From Anaerolineaceae bacterium (lineage in GTDB: Bacteria; Chloroflexota; Anaerolineae; Aggregatilineales; Phototrophicaceae), in contig JACKCG010000002.1 in assembly GCA_020634135.1 (NCBI GenBank), positions 434,001 to 498,000 of the forward strand: DNA of 64,000 nt, read 5' to 3'. Numbering within the stretch: the stretch's first letter is position 1; every line of letters starts with the position of its first letter. The notes under the pieces are model-generated. The model saw only the letters and a program-made list of their open reading frames with translations. It was not told the DNA's origin and searched no databases. The position numbers and the translations under genes are program-made. Shown here piece after piece: positions 61,581-64,000 of the stretch.

Positions 61581-61621
61581 GGAGCGTCCGAAAACTGGTC
61601 GTGGACGGACGCCCCTGTTTT
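61581..61621 (+). terminator. Probable terminator of the glycosyltransferase gene
   Basis: GGAGCGTCCG (61581-61590) pairs with CGGACGCCCC (61606-61615), one mismatch, followed by TGTTTT. Confidence 0.65.
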
Positions 61622-61639
61622 GTGTGCGCTGCGTGCGGA

Positions 61640-62161
61640 CTAACCTTCTGACATCATCATCGAGTCACTATACACGAGGGCGGTGTAGAACAGGTTGAGT
61701 TCCGCCCGCAGTGCCGTACATTCCGGCGCTTCGTCGGTAATCGGCGTCGTGACAAGGGTGGTCATGCCTTCCATCATGGAGTCACTGCCCATCATCTCCA
61801 TCATGCCATCCATCCCCATGCCCATGTATTCGCTGACAGATGCCAACTGTTCTTCGGTCAGTATCATGCTGCCCGGCATCATGCTCATCATGGTGTCGAA
61901 GAATTCAGCATACTGCCCTTTGTCGTAGGCGGCCAGGTCGAGTCCCATCATGTCGCCACCTTCGGCCATCATCATAGAGTCCATGACCTGCCCGAAGCCA
62001 AAGTAATATTCCGCGATATACAGGTTGAGAATCAGGTCGGAATCGCAGACTACGGTTCCCATCATCATGTCATCATCCTGCGCGGAGACGGTGAATACCA
62101 CCACGCTCAGCATCGCCGCGACGACGGCGACCAGCCCGAAACGAACCATAAAGTGACGCAT
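61640..62161 (-). CDS. Methionine-rich acidic secreted protein of unknown function
   Basis: I do not recognise the family. The 173-residue product has a signal peptide (cleavage near VSAQD). The mature part of about 146 residues has about 27 Met and no His, with clusters such as DDDMMM, DSMMMAE, DTMMSMM and MGMGMDGMMEMM. Acidic residues alternate with the Met groups. Two Cys (CDSD and ECTA) may form a disulfide. Predicted helices suggest a small helical bundle. Met clusters in exported proteins often bind Cu(I) or Ag(I); that role is inference. It is alone, with divergent ankyrin and convergent glycosyltransferase genes. Confidence 0.7.
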   Translation of the reverse strand: MRHFMVRFGLVAVVAAMLSVVVFTVSAQDDDMMMGTVVCDSDLILNLYIAEYYFGFGQVMDSMMMAEGGDMMGLDLAAYDKGQYAEFFDTMMSMMPGSMILTEEQLASVSEYMGMGMDGMMEMMGSDSMMEGMTTLVTTPITDEAPECTALRAELNLFYTALVYSDSMMMSEG

Positions 62162-62464
62162 CGTAAAACTACCTCCTGAACAATAGTGAACGAATATCCC
62201 GCTGTCTTTGGCGGAACGTCCTTACCCTAATGCCAAAATCTAACGAAATACTTACGCTTGTGGGAGCTGGAAGATTCATTTGGGATAAGAGGTTGTACCT
62301 TTGTACAGTTCCTGAACTGGCCTTCCGTTGTGTGATGTGAACCGGCATTTTCCCATATAATGCTATATATCGGGTTTTTCGATTATAATCAGTGTGTTTC
62401 TCCGATCACGTACTTTTTCCCATGTGTTTTCAATCCAAATCAACAGGTTTAATGGGGGTGTGTT
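62162..62464. other. Divergent intergenic region with two TATAAT boxes
   Basis: It lies between the divergent Met-rich and ankyrin genes. Two TATAAT boxes (62356-62361 and 62384-62389) face the ankyrin gene, but neither has a recognisable -35 at 16-18 nt. No repeat or operator was recognised. Confidence 0.45.
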
Positions 62465-62878
62465 ATGGAAAGACCACCGGCACTTGAACCGGCACTCGTG
62501 TCCGAGTTTGTGAGAGTGGCGCATGGCGACCTTGATGCCGTGACCGCTCTGCTGAACCGTGAACCCGGCTTACTGAATGCGGCCTGGGACTGGGGCGGCG
62601 GGGACTGGGAAACCGGCCTGGGCGCGGCAGCCCATACCGGCAGCCGCAGTATCGCCCTGCATCTGCTGGGCGCGGGGGCACGAATTGACCTGTTCACGGC
62701 GGCCATGCTCGGCCATTTGGAAACAGTCAAAGCCATCCTGACGGCGACTCCAGCGGCGCGACACAGTACCGGGGCGCATGGAATTCCGTTGATTGTCCAT
62801 GCACGGGCGGGAGGTGACATCGCCGCGCCGGTTGTGGTCTACCTGGAATCGCTGGACGTTGATGACGGCGCAGGCTGA
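62465..62878 (+). CDS. Ankyrin-repeat protein
   Basis: A 137-residue soluble protein with about three ankyrin-type units. HGDLDAVTALLNREPGLLNA, LGAAAHTGSRSIALHLLGAGARID and AAMLGHLETVKAILTATPAA show the usual helix-helix-loop pattern. It has no other domain. Ankyrins mediate protein contacts; a partner cannot be named. ATG 62465 has GGGGGTG 6 nt upstream. It is followed 29 nt later by the aldo/keto reductase, so the two may be co-transcribed. Confidence 0.85.
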   Translation: MERPPALEPALVSEFVRVAHGDLDAVTALLNREPGLLNAAWDWGGGDWETGLGAAAHTGSRSIALHLLGAGARIDLFTAAMLGHLETVKAILTATPAARHSTGAHGIPLIVHARAGGDIAAPVVVYLESLDVDDGAG

Positions 62879-62907
62879 TAACTTTATTCGCAAAAAGGAG
62901 ACAGACA

Positions 62908-63960
62908 ATGCGGTATAAATTACTGGGCAGCAGCGGACTGCGGGTTTCGGAACTGTGTTTGGGGACGATGACCTTTGGCGAAACCTGGGGCTGGGGTGCA
63001 TCTAAAGAGACCAGCCGCCAGCAGTTTGACCGGTTCGCAGAGGCCGGTGGCAACTTCATTGATACATCCGTCAACTATACCGACGGGACGAGCGAGGAAT
63101 TCCTGGGCGAGTTCCTGGACGGCCAGCGCGATCAGTTTGTGGTCGCCACCAAGTACAGCCTGACCACCCGCGACTCCACCGACCCCAATTACGGCGGGAA
63201 CAGCCGTAAGAACATGCGCCAGTCGGTAGAACGCAGCCTGAAGCGCCTGGGGACAGATTACCTGGACATCCTCTACCTGCATATGTGGGACTACCTGACG
63301 CCGGTTGAGGAAGTCATGCGTGGGTTGGATGATCTGGTGCGACAGGGAAAAGTGAACTATATTGCGATTTCCGACTCGCCATCCTATATCGTCGCGGAGG
63401 CCAACGCACGGGCAGAACTGCGCGGTTGGTCACGCTTCATTGGCCTGCAAATCCCGTATTCGCTGTTGGATCGTCATGTGGAACGGTCACTCCTGCCGAT
63501 GGCGAAACACTGGGATATGGCGGTGATGCCCTGGGGATTGCTGGAAGCGGGTATCCTGACTGGCAAATTCCTGCAAGAAGGTAACGAAGCGACCCGTATT
63601 GATCGGGAAAAACTGAAGTTAAGCGAAAAATCACTAGCTGTTGTCAAAACCGTTGTGGCTATCGGGGAGGAAGTTGGGCGTCCGGCATCCCAGGTGGCGG
63701 TGAACTGGGTGCGCCAGCAACAGAATAAGGCACAGATTATCCCGATTCTGGGCGCACGGACAGAGGCACAGCTTCAGGATAACCTGGCCTGCCTGGAATG
63801 GGAACTGAGCGCCGAACAGTTGCAGCGTTTGGACGAGGTGAGTGCGATTGAAATGGGCTTCCCGCACGGTTTCCTGGATAAAAACCCGTATATTTACGGC
63901 GCGACATTTGACAAATTGGACATCCATCGCTCAAATAATCACTACTATCGGAAACCCTAA
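62908..63960 (+). CDS. Aldo/keto reductase
   Basis: A 350-residue NADPH-dependent oxidoreductase of the AKR superfamily. The catalytic tetrad is present: Asp and Tyr in GGNFIDTSVNYTDG, Lys in FVVATKYSL and His in LDILYLHMWD. The N-terminal LRVSELCLGTMTFGETWGWG is the usual AKR start. ILGARTEAQLQDNLACLEWEL gives the NADP-binding C-terminal segment. ATG 62908 has AAGGAG upstream. The subgroup resembles YajO/Tas-like enzymes; the physiological substrate is unknown. Confidence 0.95.
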   Translation: MRYKLLGSSGLRVSELCLGTMTFGETWGWGASKETSRQQFDRFAEAGGNFIDTSVNYTDGTSEEFLGEFLDGQRDQFVVATKYSLTTRDSTDPNYGGNSRKNMRQSVERSLKRLGTDYLDILYLHMWDYLTPVEEVMRGLDDLVRQGKVNYIAISDSPSYIVAEANARAELRGWSRFIGLQIPYSLLDRHVERSLLPMAKHWDMAVMPWGLLEAGILTGKFLQEGNEATRIDREKLKLSEKSLAVVKTVVAIGEEVGRPASQVAVNWVRQQQNKAQIIPILGARTEAQLQDNLACLEWELSAEQLQRLDEVSAIEMGFPHGFLDKNPYIYGATFDKLDIHRSNNHYYRKP

Positions 63961-63974
63961 CCGGAAGCGAAACG

Positions 63975-64000
63975 ATGTCACCCACACCTGAACTGATTGC
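63975..64000 (+). CDS. Start of a further gene, cut by the window end
   Basis: An ATG at 63975, with GAAGCGA a few bases upstream, opens a frame that runs off the right edge after about nine codons (Met-Ser-Pro-Thr-Pro-Glu-Leu-Ile). It lies 14 nt after the aldo/keto reductase stop. Too short to assign. Confidence 0.4.

Overview
The window looks like a chromosomal segment of a GC-rich member of the Chloroflexota (Anaerolineae-like). This is inferred from gene style: Thr/Pro-rich linkers in secreted proteins, a GAF-rich sensor kinase, Roadblock, FHA and TIR-kinase signalling proteins, an Aap-type amino-acid importer, a Rieske/cytochrome b complex with a multiheme cytochrome c, and GTAGGGG-type intergenic hairpins. 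No phylogenetic test could be run. There is no prophage, CRISPR array, tRNA or rRNA. One probable non-autonomous transposon is present.

Layout. 1-8.1 kb: the end of a formylglycine-generating-enzyme-like gene; a cytochrome c lipoprotein whose promoter carries a CsoR/CstR-type operator; an HD-domain protein that seems to lack a canonical start codon; a GH20 hexosaminidase; a small P-loop kinase; and a minus-strand operon of a three-GAF histidine kinase overlapping two tandem Doc-like genes. 8.2-8.8 kb: RNase P RNA followed by three hairpins. 9-15.2 kb: a respiratory operon (secreted OB-like protein, b6-type cytochrome b, Rieske protein, triheme cytochrome c) closed by a strong terminator, then an OmpR-type two-component system whose kinase tail runs into 68-bp tandem repeats. 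15.5-18.4 kb: a coupled aminotransferase and ATP-dependent PEP carboxykinase, working either side of oxaloacetate. 18.5-18.8 kb: a MITE-like element with 8-bp target duplications. 18.9-25.7 kb: a 2260-residue secreted PKD/beta-propeller protein.

25.9-36.5 kb: GHMP sugar kinase, an NfeD/stomatin pair, a TyrA-like dehydrogenase with an apparent frameshift, a glycosylasparaginase-type Ntn hydrolase, CutC, a TIR-Ser/Thr kinase-SH3 receptor and an FAD oxidoreductase. 36.6-47.4 kb: ClpC, four-domain ribosomal protein S1 with a clear promoter, a heterodimeric ABC exporter, a lipoprotein and an M50 protease. 47.5-53.7 kb: a complete Aap-type operon (binding protein, two permeases with unusual insertions, ATPase) behind a near-consensus promoter. 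54.1-64 kb: a KamA-like radical SAM enzyme, a tandem SWIM zinc-finger protein behind a possible attenuator, Roadblock and FHA proteins, a GT39-like membrane glycosyltransferase, a Met-rich secreted protein, an ankyrin protein and an aldo/keto reductase.

Most genes are housekeeping or envelope and signalling functions. The most unusual points are the kinase-Doc-Doc operon, the TIR-kinase fusion, the operator-in-spacer promoter of the cytochrome, the Ala-Ala-Trp-Tyr quinol-site motif, the MITE, and the leader terminator before the SWIM gene.
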